Source: Microdochium bolleyi
Taxonomy: Eukaryota > Ascomycota > Sordariomycetes > Xylariales > Microdochiaceae
DNA length: 64,000 nucleotides
Assembly: GCA_001566295.1 (NCBI GenBank)
Contig: KQ964246.1
Location: forward strand, 1,426,001 to 1,490,000
Reading direction: 5' to 3'
In this document: in pieces, positions 35,116 to 45,533 of the stretch
Layout: every line of letters starts with the position of its first letter
Numbering within the stretch: the stretch's first letter is position 1
Program-made: the position numbers and the translations under genes
The notes under the pieces: model-generated
Told to the model about the DNA's origin: nothing
The model's input: only the letters and a program-made list of their open reading frames with translations
Databases searched by the model: none

Positions 35116-36501
35116 ATGTGCTCACAGCTCAGGCCGCGGCGGCCACGAGCCCTCACAATCCTCTCGGCAGTCTCAGCCGCCCTCCTCATCCTCTGCCTCT
35201 TCTCATCACATGTCTCCGCGAGCGCGGCACCGGCAAAGCAGTCCCCCTCAGCAGACTCATCAGACTTGATCTGCCACACGGACAACCCAGCCGAGTGCTA
35301 CCCGCGCATCTTCTCTGCCACGACCGAGTTCCAGGTCGTCCACGACGACCAGGACCTGCCGCCCGGCTTGCACGTGCAGCTCGACATGCAGACGGGCAGG
35401 AAAGTCGCCAAGATCTACGACCCGTCCGAGAAGACGGACCCGAGCCTGGAGGGGCTGCCCGTGGACCACTCCGTCGTCGTCGTCGACCAGCCCGAAGAGG
35501 GCGATACACCACCCCCAGTGCCCCGCGGGGCGCCGGCCTACGACTCCGTCGGCGCGGTCAAGGAGCCTCGCGAGAAGCACGACGGCTTCTCCCGCGCCCT
35601 GCGCATCGTCAAGGACCACATCGCCCTCCCGGACGGCGTCGAGGTGGGCACCCTGGTGCCCGCCCTCGCGGACCTCGAGGAGCTTGCGCACGACATGTAC
35701 TACGGCCTCAAGATCGCCGAGGACCAAGATGCTCTGCAGGCGCTGTGGTGCATCCTGCTCGAGCGTGACATGGGCGCGTACCTCGCAGCGACGGCGCAGG
35801 CCGGGGCCGGTAATGGGGCCGGGATCGAGGAGCGACCAGATTTCCTCGCCTCGTCGACCTTGGCCGCCGCGATCCGGAACAACCCGCCGGGCCTTGCCGC
35901 GCTCGAGAAGTCATGGGACGGCGTGATGGGTGCCAAGTGCAGACTGCTCCCCACGGGCGCGTACTCGCTCCGGGCCGCTCTCTACGACAACCTCGCGCCT
36001 TCCACCCCGTCATCGACCTCCTCGACGGCACAGTCCCGCTTCGAGTCCGACCAGACGCGCCTCACGCTCGCCGTGCTGCGCGGCCTGCTCAAGTCCGACA
36101 AGATCCGGGACGAGTTCCTTGGTGCCGACGGTATGCGCAGCCTCCTCCGGATCCTGCTCTCGCGGGACGAGGCCTGGGGCCACGCGCGCAAGGAGAAGGT
36201 CGCGCGGATCGTGGGCGACACGTTCTTGGACGAGGATGCCGGTGCGGTGAAGGGGATCTGGGGCGGCGCGGGCGGCGAAAGGGTCGCAAATGAGAGATGT
36301 GCTGCGCAGGAGAAGGAGATGCAAAATGAGGCGCTGGCCGATGGGGATATGTTTGTGGTGGACGATGGTAGCTGCTGGCCGTATCATCTCGAAAAGGTGG
36401 TGAGGGAGGGCCGAGGCGGAGACTGGGCGGAGGATTTATTGAGACTGCTCAACGATGCGAGGCCGCAGAAGACTGGGTCGGAGAGCAGGCAGGAGCTCTG
36501 A
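35116..36501 (+). CDS. SIL1: ER nucleotide exchange factor SIL1
   Basis: A single exon gives 461 aa. SIL1 releases ADP from the ER Hsp70 Kar2/BiP. The N-terminus is a signal peptide: a basic start (MCSQLRPRRPRAL) followed by a hydrophobic core (SAVSAALLILCLFSS) and an Ala-rich cleavage region. Then come the SIL1-type segments DLICHTDNPAECYPRIFSAT and FQVVHDDQDLPPGLHVQLDM, and an Armadillo-like helical region (VPALADLEELAHDMYYGLKI). The C-terminus is RQEL, which resembles an HDEL-type retrieval signal. The frame is open upstream to 34933, but that part is a CA-repeat-encoded His/Thr stretch that would bury the signal peptide, so I used the ATG at 35116. The gene is tail-to-tail with the Clr5 gene, 184 bp apart. 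Confidence 0.93.
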   Translation: MCSQLRPRRPRALTILSAVSAALLILCLFSSHVSASAAPAKQSPSADSSDLICHTDNPAECYPRIFSATTEFQVVHDDQDLPPGLHVQLDMQTGRKVAKIYDPSEKTDPSLEGLPVDHSVVVVDQPEEGDTPPPVPRGAPAYDSVGAVKEPREKHDGFSRALRIVKDHIALPDGVEVGTLVPALADLEELAHDMYYGLKIAEDQDALQALWCILLERDMGAYLAATAQAGAGNGAGIEERPDFLASSTLAAAIRNNPPGLAALEKSWDGVMGAKCRLLPTGAYSLRAALYDNLAPSTPSSTSSTAQSRFESDQTRLTLAVLRGLLKSDKIRDEFLGADGMRSLLRILLSRDEAWGHARKEKVARIVGDTFLDEDAGAVKGIWGGAGGERVANERCAAQEKEMQNEALADGDMFVVDDGSCWPYHLEKVVREGRGGDWAEDLLRLLNDARPQKTGSESRQEL

Positions 36502-36685
36502 ACTCAAGATAGAAACGCCTTAAAAGGAGTATGACTTGTCATTATATTCCGAGCCTGATTTCTTGGAGTTCCTGGTCTGCCCAAAATCTAGGGGGTTCCA
36601 GTGAGGCCTACATGAGGCTGCGAATATTGGCCTTGATCCGAAGACTCGAATATCTTTTGTGCTCTCGACCTCAAGACGCACAATG

Positions 36686-38372
36686 TCAAAACCCTTTGCT
36701 GCTCCCCGGTGTATCACCTGCATAGCTCTCGACGAAACTGCCACTGCTTTCCGCTCCTTCGCTGACGCTACACGACCACGGAGAAGTGCTCACGGGGCTC
36801 GGAATGAGAGGATCCGTAGACGCTTCGCCATCAATCATTTCGTTGAACGCCTGTTGAAATCTAGACCGGGCTCCCTTGATGTGTAACAAGCTCGGCCGTC
36901 CTCGGAATCTCTTGCCGTTCTTGATCAGCGACTTCTCGAGCTGTTCGCAAAACTCATCCCACGAGACATCGAAGCCCTGTACCAGCTCTTTGGCCTCGTC
37001 GATCTGGTTCGCCTTGCGCAGGACCATCACCAGCTCAAGCACCGCCTGTGCAGTACGGTGGTAGGTGGGCGGGCCCCAGGTCGCCAGCGCGAACTCGTAA
37101 TTCTGCCGCGCCCACCCGATTGCCTCTTCTAGGTTTTCCTCGTGCTCAGCTATGTGTGTCAACAGGGCGTAGGAATTTGTGACGGCAGAGTAGTAGTGCG
37201 GGCCTTCTCGTATAATCTCGAGTGCTAACGCCCGCGCTGCCTCGAATTGCTCGGCATGATAGAGCATAAGCACGAGGTTCGCCTGTATCATCTGCTTCAC
37301 CTGGCTGTCGTGGAGACCTTTCTCGTCGCGCCGTCGGAGAACGACCTGCATAGTATTGATTGCGTCATCGCAGCTCAGCCAGCCCGCCACGGTCCCGATG
37401 AACGTCGTCTGGCCTTCTTGAATGTCCAGATATGGATCATCAGAATCGCCAAGCGCACGCGCATTCTTCCAATAGGCACCGAGGATGTTTTGGAAATGTG
37501 GCTTGACATTTGCCCAACCATGTCTGTGGAGGTTCGTTAGGAGCTGCCGGACGGGGTGGTTGACAGGACATAATATTGAACACAGGCCGACGGCATAGTT
37601 GAGGAAGACGGTAACGAGCTCATCTGAGGATCGGGAGAGTTGGGCGACGGCACATAGTATGTCTGACAAGAGGTGCGGTTCTGCTGCTGCCAATCTGGAC
37701 CTAAAGTTCTCAAAGCAGAGCTCGAGCATACTGAAGCCCTGCTCCGTCATGTCACGGCTGAGAACATTGGATGCGATGGCCACCTGCATCATCCAGGTGA
37801 GGGAATGCTCCTTGTTGTTTGGCGGCGCCCACGTGCCATTACCGAATGCCGCCAGGAGGTAGTTGTGTGATATGAAGATGCACTCCTCCGGAAGCTTCCA
37901 CTGGTCGGGTGAGGCTATCCAGCGTGGTGCCATCGGCCTTGGCGACGTTACGGCTGTGGCACCGCTCTCGACGGAGACGATGCTCAGGCGCTTCTGCTGA
38001 ACTGGCAGCGTCCGGTCCAGAAACTGTTCTGCTTGCTTGCCCAAGGCCCGCCGCCCGTGCTTAAAGGAGTCAGGCGTCTGGTGCCTGAGGTATTTCTGCA
38101 AGCCCCATTTATTCAATCGGATCTTGTACATCTTCTCTCTGTGAGGAAGCATGTTAGCCAAAATGTTACACACCATGCGTCCCTGACTAAGTGGTGCAGA
38201 TGAGGAGGGGCTGCCAAGCTTACGTGGCATGGAAGGCATGCTCGTCGCGCATGATACGCATGACATCCTTGAGCTTGCGCTTGTCGTCGATGTAAAGGCC
38301 GGCGATGATGTCGCGGTTGGCCGCCCACTCCTCCGGCGTTGCCCAGCCCGTGGATGCGGCCGCAAGACCCAT
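36686..38372 (-). CDS. Clr5-domain protein with helical-repeat C-terminal region
   Basis: Two exons are 38372-38224 and 38138-36686, encoding 533 aa. Residues about 10-65 are a Clr5 domain (TPEEWAANRDIIAGLYIDDK, then RDEHAFHATEKMYKIRLNKWG), split by the 85-nt intron at the Thr codon. Clr5 domains occur in fungal proteins, named after a fission yeast silencing factor, and are presumed DNA-binding; they are usually N-terminal. The remaining 450 residues are mainly helical with tetratricopeptide-like character (repeated A..A/Y..L spacing, for example NLEEAIGWARQNYEFALATW), which suggests a protein-interaction scaffold. The ATG at 38372 is the first in frame; upstream codons stay open but contain no ATG. 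A transcriptional or chromatin role is likely from family, not shown. Confidence 0.85.
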
Positions 38373-40339
38373 GGCGCCGGACGCGAAGGGCGGCCCGGGC
38401 TGAGCCGGAGCCGGAGCCAGACAGTTCTTGTGCTGGGCGAAGGGGACACCAGGCCGCGGACCAGCTGGGGACGAGGATGCCAAGCACGGGTTGGAGAGAT
38501 GCTGGCGACGAGGAGATGCCTCGACGAGCCTTCCGAGCGGGTTTTGGTCACGCTGAGCTAATGAAGCGGACTGCGGCGAGGACGCTTGTGTGATCAAGAC
38601 TCGACAGTATTATTTAATGGGGGACATGGGGGGCACTGCCCCGTTGGTGTCGACAAGTGCAGCGCTGTGCAGGACGCCTGGGCGTTGCCTCCGCCTGAGG
38701 GTGCTAGGCCTTACTTGAGCGGGAATATTTTCTAGGGTCTATCGGAAGCACCGGGCCGGAGCCTGGGACCACTAGTCCGACGAGACAGGATCTGGCGTGC
38801 AGCGAGATGTCGATCAGACGGCGGCGTTCTGCATTTCCACCCGTGGCCGACTAGTTGATGGCGTGTTCGCCCTGCACATGTTGGCCGGACTGAGAGAGAT
38901 AACTCAGCCACAGGCGTAAGCTCTGATGTTACAGTAGAGCAAGGTTGAGAGTGTCGAGGCGGAGAATGGGCAGATGGCATCCCTGACGAGTTCTGTGGCG
39001 CATGTGAAGGGCGCGGGGTAGAGTCAACCGGGCCAGGGCTTGCGTGGCGAGCCTGGCCAGAATCTGTCGTGTCATCTGTCAGGGGAGGATGGACTGCTGT
39101 ATGGAGGACGACATGGGAACATTTGGAGACTGGAGTGCAGGCGCGTCAGGGTTCGCGTAACATAGTATGCAGTATGCACACTGCAGCCGGCCAGGGTTGG
39201 ACGGTGAGGGCCTGGCAGCGATAAGGCGACATTTCCCTGGATTGATGAGATTCGAGAGATTGGCTGGGGAGGATGCGGATGCCTGTTGGCCTGGCCAGAT
39301 CCCATCCCATGGATGGATCCCAGCTCGCCTGCACGCTCGCGTGTGTTATGTAATCGCAGGCAACCTCGTCGTCTAAAAATGGCAGCCACGACTGCCATGT
39401 TTGTGTGAGCAACACTCTACCTCCGCGTAGCGTATACGGAGCGTACGGAGTAGAACTCTCGAGCACATCTCGCTTCAGGTCCCTGGGCATGCAGGCCCGG
39501 CAGCACCAGCCAGTCGTTGCCGCCCAGGCACGCCGCTGGGGACATGAGCTGGCGCCACGCCGCGGCCAATCAGAGCCCCGCCAGCCCTCTGGCCGGCGCC
39601 TATTCCCAACGCTTCGTCCGTGTCGCGCATCGTCGGCATCAATCCGCAGCCTGCCATTCGCTGCCGGCCGGGCCTGCGCCGTCTCCGGCTCCACAGAGCA
39701 TGCAGAGCATCCTCTCCTGCCGTCCATTCAAGCGCCGTGATGGCCTCGCCAAAGCAGGCTTGAGACGGCACGGCCAGGCTTGCGTGGCCGCTGGCTGTGT
39801 TGCTGCTGTTGTTACTGTTGTTGCTGCTGCTGCTCCCTCAAAACCAGGCCTGTGCCCGTGGCCGCTCGACCACGTCTCGAGTGACTCCCCTTGACCTCCT
39901 GCTCCGTACCGCCGCCGTTGTTGCTGTGTTTGTGACTCGCTTTCCCTTCTTTCCTTTGTCTTGGTTGCACACACCTCGAGTCGCTCTGCCCTCGCGGCTG
40001 TATCATCCAGTCACGTCTGACTTGCACCCATTCACACCGACCTTGTACCACGGCACCTCGACACTCTCGCTCTCTCCGCCCATTAAACATCTTGACTCCA
40101 TATCAGCCAAGTCACTCACCACCTTCAACCCCCCAAGCATTGCCTGAGCTCGAGCATTGGCCTTGCCGTCTTTGTCCCTCTTTCTCCTCGGCTCTAGCAA
40201 TCTGTATTCACACCCAACACAACAAGAACCTCCGGCTGGCCCTGGGTTTTCGTTGTTTCTCCACTGTCATTTGTATCAGCAAACTTACGACACTTTTAAT
40301 ACACACAACCACACGCGACAGATCTATCTGCCTTAAATC
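38373..40339. other. Divergent region between Clr5 gene and membrane glycoprotein gene
   Basis: The region is about 2 kb. It contains a CCAAT box at 39566-39570 (GGCCAATCAG), a CTG/TTG repeat and a long pyrimidine-rich leader before 40340. No additional gene is supported. Confidence 0.55.
39795..39834. repeat. Imperfect CTG/TTG trinucleotide repeat
   Basis: About 13 units of TGC/TGT-type triplets in non-coding sequence, roughly 500 bp upstream of the next start codon. Confidence 0.8.
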
Positions 40340-43231
40340 ATGGCAGCAACCCACCAGACTCTCGCTGCTGCGAGTGGGCCAACCACGATGGCATCTTCGC
40401 GCAAAGACGAGTGGGAGGACTGGGAGGATGAAGATGACGGCAACATCCTCATCTCAACTTCATCAGGTACCCACCACCAACACAAAGCCACATTCGATCC
40501 CAACTCGGAAGAGTTCAACGCTGCCCGTGGTCACCAGCACCGCTACTCTGTTCAACGCCCGTCTCGTATCAAGTCCAAGGGCCGGCAGAAGGCCCAGAAT
40601 GCCAAGGCCGGCATCAAGCTCGTCACCGACATGTCTAAGTTCAGGAGGCCAACTGCGACAGGACCCAAGTCCGCAATCCAGAGTGCTCGCGACGACAAGC
40701 GAGGGAAATTCTCCGACGCAGCCGCGCTTCTTGCCTTGGAGGGCGAACCAACTTCTGCTTCAATAGGCAGTTTCTCCTGGCTTAAGAAGAAGCAAGGCTA
40801 CTCTCGCTTCAATAAGACTGTCAAGAAGCACGGACGTGGACCATCAGCAGAGCTTTCCCCGGCTGAGCGGCCTATTGTCATTGGCATCTCGATTCCTGAA
40901 GATAATCTGGCTTCGCACCAGGTCAGCCCATGGACAGCAGTACCGGAGACACCAGCCAACATGTACAGCACTTCGCAACTTCCCAAGCAACATCACCAAG
41001 CCAACAACCCATCACCACCCCAGCAACTGCAGTCTGTCTGGTCGCCAGACACCGAGGCCAGCATCTCTCCACAGCAGGGTCTGCAGAGGCTCCCCACGAT
41101 AGAAGCCACTTCCGGGCCGGCTGCTGCGTCGACTGCAGTTCTTAACCCACACTTTAAGCACAGAGTCGTCGCAGCAGACGCCGAAGACGAGGATCTTGAC
41201 ACTCCATGCACGCTCTTTGAAGAGGATGGCAGCCCTCTTGCGACGAGGAAGTCTTTACGACCGCCTCTGACGGCCATCACCCCAGACAGCGCTGCTTCAA
41301 GATCCCACGGCTGGTGGGATCACGTCACAACCCCGTTCTCGGCAAAGTCCGGCCCTTTCTCAGCAAAAACACCTATTGAGATCACCACGGCCACTTCGCC
41401 TTCCACGGAAGAGTGGTGGAAACTATCCAATGAGAAGTCTGGCTCCTCGGCAGCGGTATCGTCATCAGCACCAGGTCCTTCTGTCAACACGGAGACACGG
41501 ACGTCTGAGAAAATCGCATCCGACTCGTTTGGCAATCCACCAGCACACACCACTGGTGCTCTGGCCGAGAAGGCTCAGACAGTTCCCGAAGACAACATCA
41601 GCATCACGGCTGAGCTCCCTCCTCCATACTCGCCTCCAAAGGAGCAGGTCAAATACGGCGCTGTGCTCCCCCCTGCCCAACTCTTCCCACAGCAGACACG
41701 CATGCCATCTCCGAGGCCGTCCACGCCGGGCTTACCTGGCACGATGACCTCGCAGGGCTCTGTCGCCCTGAGTGATATCCCGCTTACTCCCGCTGCACAC
41801 AGTCGTGCAGTTCTGCCCGATCGTGCACCCGGCAGCCTGCCCGGTGATCGCTTCCACGAGGCGAGAGGCCCTTCACACAAGACAGAACGGCAACGAAGGC
41901 GACACGAGAAGGAGGACGTAGTTGCAAGGAAGGTCGGTGGCTTCTGGAGGGGCCGGGGCTGCATGCCTGAGAATGGCTGCTTCGGCCGCAGCGGACGTGA
42001 GGGCCGGAAGCGGAGACGCATCTGCCTTGGTATCTTCGGCGCCGTGTTGGCACTCATCATTCTGGCCATCGTGCTTGCAGTTGTTCTCGCCCGTCGGCCT
42101 GCGATCGTCAAGGTGGAAGAGCCTGCACCCATCTCGGTCTTCCTCAACGCTACCGGCTTCCCACCTATGCCCACCGGCGTCCTCACCATGGCAGGTCCTA
42201 CGAACAGCGTAGCCTTCTCGGACTGCATGTACCAAGGGACCCCGAAGACGGCTTGGAGCTGCTCGCTCCCCCAAGACGAGCAGGCTTCCGTAGCGCCCTT
42301 CGCACCGAATCAGCCAGAATTCATCTTCCAGATTCAGTTCGACAATCACACTCAAGCCTCGTGGAACGTCCCAGACGGAGCTGATCCCGTCACGAAAGGG
42401 TTCTCACCAAACCCGTCTCCTCCCAAATTCAAGGACTTGGACTTCCTTGGCAATACCACAGACCGTATTGTGTCCGGCATCAAGGCTGGAGAGGCGACGC
42501 CGTTCTACATCAGCCTGCTCACATCGGTGAACGATACTGTAGGCTCCAATGTGCTGGCCCGGAGACAAGGCTTCAACAACCAGATCGGATCGGGAGGCGA
42601 CAATGGAACAAATGACTTCAACATTGCCGACCGGCTGCCACGACCTGCCTTGAACGCTGACGGGACCATTGCCCCTCCTCAGCTGTTCCCCCGTCCCACC
42701 CAGCAGCCTATCCGCCTGTACGACCGCGGCCTGCCGACTGAGCATTACGGCTTCTACACCTATTTCAACAAGACAATCCTGATGCACGACAAGGCGAAGC
42801 TCAGTCCTCTGGACCGCGACGGCGGCGCATCTTTCAAGGACGCCAAATATATGCTGATCTTCGGCCAGGCACGGTTCCACGTGCAGATCTGGACGCGCAG
42901 TGTGAACACGACCCAGCTCCTCGGCAATGCCACCGCGGCCACCGCCAGCGGACCCTCAGCGTCTCTGGCGCCAGGCACGATGCCGTACCCCGTTACTGTG
43001 ACCGAGGACATGCACGGGGGCAACCCTACCCAGAAGATTGATTACTACTGGGGCCTGACGGACTCCAAGCACGTCAATACCACGGACGCCAAGCTGATCG
43101 TGGCGGACCGCGGTTTCGGCGGCGGGCTCGTGAACCCTCTGGCCCAGCGCGATCCGGCGGTCGGCGGCATCGATGGCGGCACGGGCGGATGTCGGTGCGA
43201 GTGGGTGAATTTCAAGAGCACTACGAAATGA
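40340..43231 (+). CDS. Large single-pass membrane glycoprotein, function unknown
   Basis: A single exon gives 963 aa. The N-terminal 550 residues are disordered and presumably cytosolic. They start with an acidic/Trp patch (KDEWEDWEDEDDG), a basic block (SRIKSKGRQKAQNAKAGIKL) and a Ser/Pro-rich linker, and end in a very basic stretch (GRKRRRICLG). One transmembrane helix follows at about 562-585 (GIFGAVLALIILAIVLAVVL). The C-terminal 375 residues carry nine N-x-S/T sequons and few charged runs, consistent with a lumenal or extracellular domain. Two cysteines (CRC) lie near the end. This type II-like layout appears conserved in Pezizomycotina from memory, but I know no function. A long leader precedes it. 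It could be a cell-wall or plasma-membrane sensor or a secretory-pathway protein. Confidence 0.85.
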   Translation: MAATHQTLAAASGPTTMASSRKDEWEDWEDEDDGNILISTSSGTHHQHKATFDPNSEEFNAARGHQHRYSVQRPSRIKSKGRQKAQNAKAGIKLVTDMSKFRRPTATGPKSAIQSARDDKRGKFSDAAALLALEGEPTSASIGSFSWLKKKQGYSRFNKTVKKHGRGPSAELSPAERPIVIGISIPEDNLASHQVSPWTAVPETPANMYSTSQLPKQHHQANNPSPPQQLQSVWSPDTEASISPQQGLQRLPTIEATSGPAAASTAVLNPHFKHRVVAADAEDEDLDTPCTLFEEDGSPLATRKSLRPPLTAITPDSAASRSHGWWDHVTTPFSAKSGPFSAKTPIEITTATSPSTEEWWKLSNEKSGSSAAVSSSAPGPSVNTETRTSEKIASDSFGNPPAHTTGALAEKAQTVPEDNISITAELPPPYSPPKEQVKYGAVLPPAQLFPQQTRMPSPRPSTPGLPGTMTSQGSVALSDIPLTPAAHSRAVLPDRAPGSLPGDRFHEARGPSHKTERQRRRHEKEDVVARKVGGFWRGRGCMPENGCFGRSGREGRKRRRICLGIFGAVLALIILAIVLAVVLARRPAIVKVEEPAPISVFLNATGFPPMPTGVLTMAGPTNSVAFSDCMYQGTPKTAWSCSLPQDEQASVAPFAPNQPEFIFQIQFDNHTQASWNVPDGADPVTKGFSPNPSPPKFKDLDFLGNTTDRIVSGIKAGEATPFYISLLTSVNDTVGSNVLARRQGFNNQIGSGGDNGTNDFNIADRLPRPALNADGTIAPPQLFPRPTQQPIRLYDRGLPTEHYGFYTYFNKTILMHDKAKLSPLDRDGGASFKDAKYMLIFGQARFHVQIWTRSVNTTQLLGNATAATASGPSASLAPGTMPYPVTVTEDMHGGNPTQKIDYYWGLTDSKHVNTTDAKLIVADRGFGGGLVNPLAQRDPAVGGIDGGTGGCRCEWVNFKSTTK

Positions 43232-43644
43232 TGGTGATGACAGGAGGGTTTGGGAAATGAAACATTGTTGTCGACGTGACCCTGGTGTGTTAATTCTTTC
43301 GGCATGGTTTATTGGCATCTGTGGAGGACCGGCGCGTAAAAACGAATGCATATTGTTTCCTTGGCCTATTTTGTCAAGATTTCCGCGAAGCATATACACG
43401 TCTCCGGATTGAGATCGTGAGGCAGCATATAGCATTTTTCTATAATAGTTCAAGACGAGTATTGCATATTTTCATGCATGTATCGACCGCTCCGTCCACA
43501 ACGCCGTCGTCTCCAAGGGAGCATGTACGCCCACTCACCCATATGCCCCTCAAAACTCCATGTGACTCCCTTTGTTCCAACGTCGACGGCCATGGCGACA
43601 CCCACTCGAATGCATAATTTCCCTGCACTTTCCCTCAGGCCCCT
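43232..43644. other. Intergenic between convergent genes
   Basis: 413 nt of 3' flanks; nothing recognised. Confidence 0.6.
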
Positions 43645-44528
43645 TTACTCTAGATTGGGATCCTTGATCGACCCTTCCCGCGGCAGCGAGCTCGCGAGCG
43701 TGCCGCACCGGGGACACCGGCGGTTCTCCTCGCTGGCCATGAAGGCCGCGATGGCCTCCTTGATCTGCGACCCGAGATCCGTGCAGTGAAACGCGGCCTC
43801 GTGCACCACGGCCGGTCCTTCACCACCACCACCACCACCACTCCCCCCGGCGGTGCTGCTGCAGGCGTCGGACTGGCAGTACCAGCGCATCCGGTCCAGC
43901 GACCCTGCGGGCCGGGCCTGCTCGAGCACCACGCCCACCGTGCCGGCGAAGCGGACCGGGTTGTGGGGCGTGTTGGCGGGCAGGAGGAACATGTCGCCCT
44001 CGCGGACGATGATGTCCCTGAACGCGTGCCCGTCGTCGACGTCGACGACCTTGAGCATCATGGCGCCCTTGTGCTGGTAGAAGTACTCTGGGGTCGTGTT
44101 GATGTGGTAGTCTGTGCGGGCGTTTGGGCCGCCTACGATCTGTTTTTTTTTGTTGGTGGGTAAGCGCTGGTGCGTAGGAGTATGAGAGTGCTGGAAAGGT
44201 GATGTTGGAGGGGATGTGAATATGGGTGTGTGTGTTTGTGTGTGTTTGTGTGTGTATAAGTGAGCTCGCGGGACTGACCATGACTGTGAAGCCCTCATTG
44301 TACACGCAGTAGTTGTTCACCGGGGGCTTGAGGAGGTGCGAGTTCTCCTCCAGCCTGTATCGCAGTGCATGTTGTCAGCGATGAGGCCGCCCCCCTCTGT
44401 GCGTGTGTTTCTCATTCGCGGATCCGAAGTGCACAGATCTCCCGGATGGCCTCGGAGGACCTTTTGTCAGGTTGGGGTGAGGCACATGCTTACCACTTGG
44501 GCAGATTCACGGGTGGACCGAGCGGCAT
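43645..44528 (-). CDS. bna1: 3-hydroxyanthranilate 3,4-dioxygenase (kynurenine pathway)
   Basis: Three exons are 44528-44494, 44354-44279 and 44139-43645, encoding 201 aa. The enzyme opens the ring of 3-hydroxyanthranilate to the precursor of quinolinate for de novo NAD synthesis. The cupin iron ligands H49, E55 and H96 are present (TDYHINTTPEYF; ANTPHNPVRF), as are the substrate-binding R45, R100 and E110. The second, rubredoxin-like metal site of the family is altered: its first half reads C125-x4-C130 and is followed by a Gly-rich insert, while the second half (CPRC) is normal. Both introns are 139 nt; the second starts with GTCAGT and contains a GT microsatellite. The 12-residue first exon (MPLGPPVNLPKW) matches the family N-terminus. 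Confidence 0.93.
44226..44256. repeat. GT dinucleotide repeat inside an intron of the dioxygenase gene
   Basis: An interrupted (GT)n run inside intron 2 of the 3-hydroxyanthranilate dioxygenase gene (CA-rich on the coding strand). Confidence 0.85.
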
Positions 44529-45533
44529 GCTTGGACAGTAGACACGGAGGAGGCGCAAGCTGGGTGGGAACGGGACCGGTAGTGCTCAGGAGGGTGTCTC
44601 GACGGGGATATTCAAGCAAGAGAAGAGATCCAAGTCGTGTCGGCGTTGAGTTTGAAATGAAGGTTGCATACGTCAATGCGGTACGGCAGGCGCAACTCAC
44701 CCCGCCCGCAGGGCCCCGCACGGCGCCGGGAGAGCCGGGGATGCCGCCGGGATGGTTCCACTGTTTTCCTGGGCCGCGGGCGGAAGGGTCGAGGCTGCGT
44801 GTCTAACAGCAGCGCTGGTCTTGCCAGACAAGTCGCCGTGGGTGACCCAGCCCTGATAGCCACAAGTCATGGCCTCATCTCACCCGTTCCTCTCGAGCCA
44901 CAATCCTCTGGTGGACATGCGGGGGTTCTGGAGTCCGCGCCCTTGAGTGATGAGGCCGTCCTCGCTGACTTGAAAGGGGTGCAAAGCCGGCCCCGTCGGC
45001 GTGGTTACTTGGAACTAAGCAATGACCGGGCCAGGCTTCATCCTCACAGTCAGGGAAGGCGGCACGGATTGTCTGGAGACATTGGAGTGTGAAGTGCGAG
45101 CTGCTTGTAGAAGCTAAAAGGGCACTCTCTGCCGACATATCGACAGTGGACCCGGCCTCTAGCGAAATATAGATGTGGCTGCCTTGGAGCGATGCCTTGT
45201 GCTCGCAAGGATGGCCCAAGGTTGTTCGGCCACGAATCGAGGTCGAAGTTGAAGTCGTTGACATCTCGACGTGGGAGCCAGTGCGTTCCCGATCTGGTCA
45301 AGCGCAAGACCCCGAAGCCCCCAGTGGACCAGACCCCTGAAACAGTTGTGCAACTCAGCCAGTAATAACTTGCTCACTCTGGTCAGCTGCGGTCTCTTCC
45401 TCCTTCCCGGTCTGATACAACCGCCCTGGACCATCGCCAACAACCTGCACTCTTCCCCGTCTTTGTTACAAGACTTCCGCACTACACGCGGCACACAAGA
45501 ATACTTCGCAGGACACGGAAACAGCATTCCATC
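44529..45533. other. Divergent region between dioxygenase and copper-transporter genes
   Basis: About 1 kb. Open frames here overlap each other and have no recognisable domain. No clear copper-responsive element is seen by eye. Confidence 0.55.

Noticed and set aside
35118..35768. 216-codon Arg/Pro-rich frame over SIL1
   Set aside because: It is the alternate frame of the GC-rich SIL1 coding sequence.
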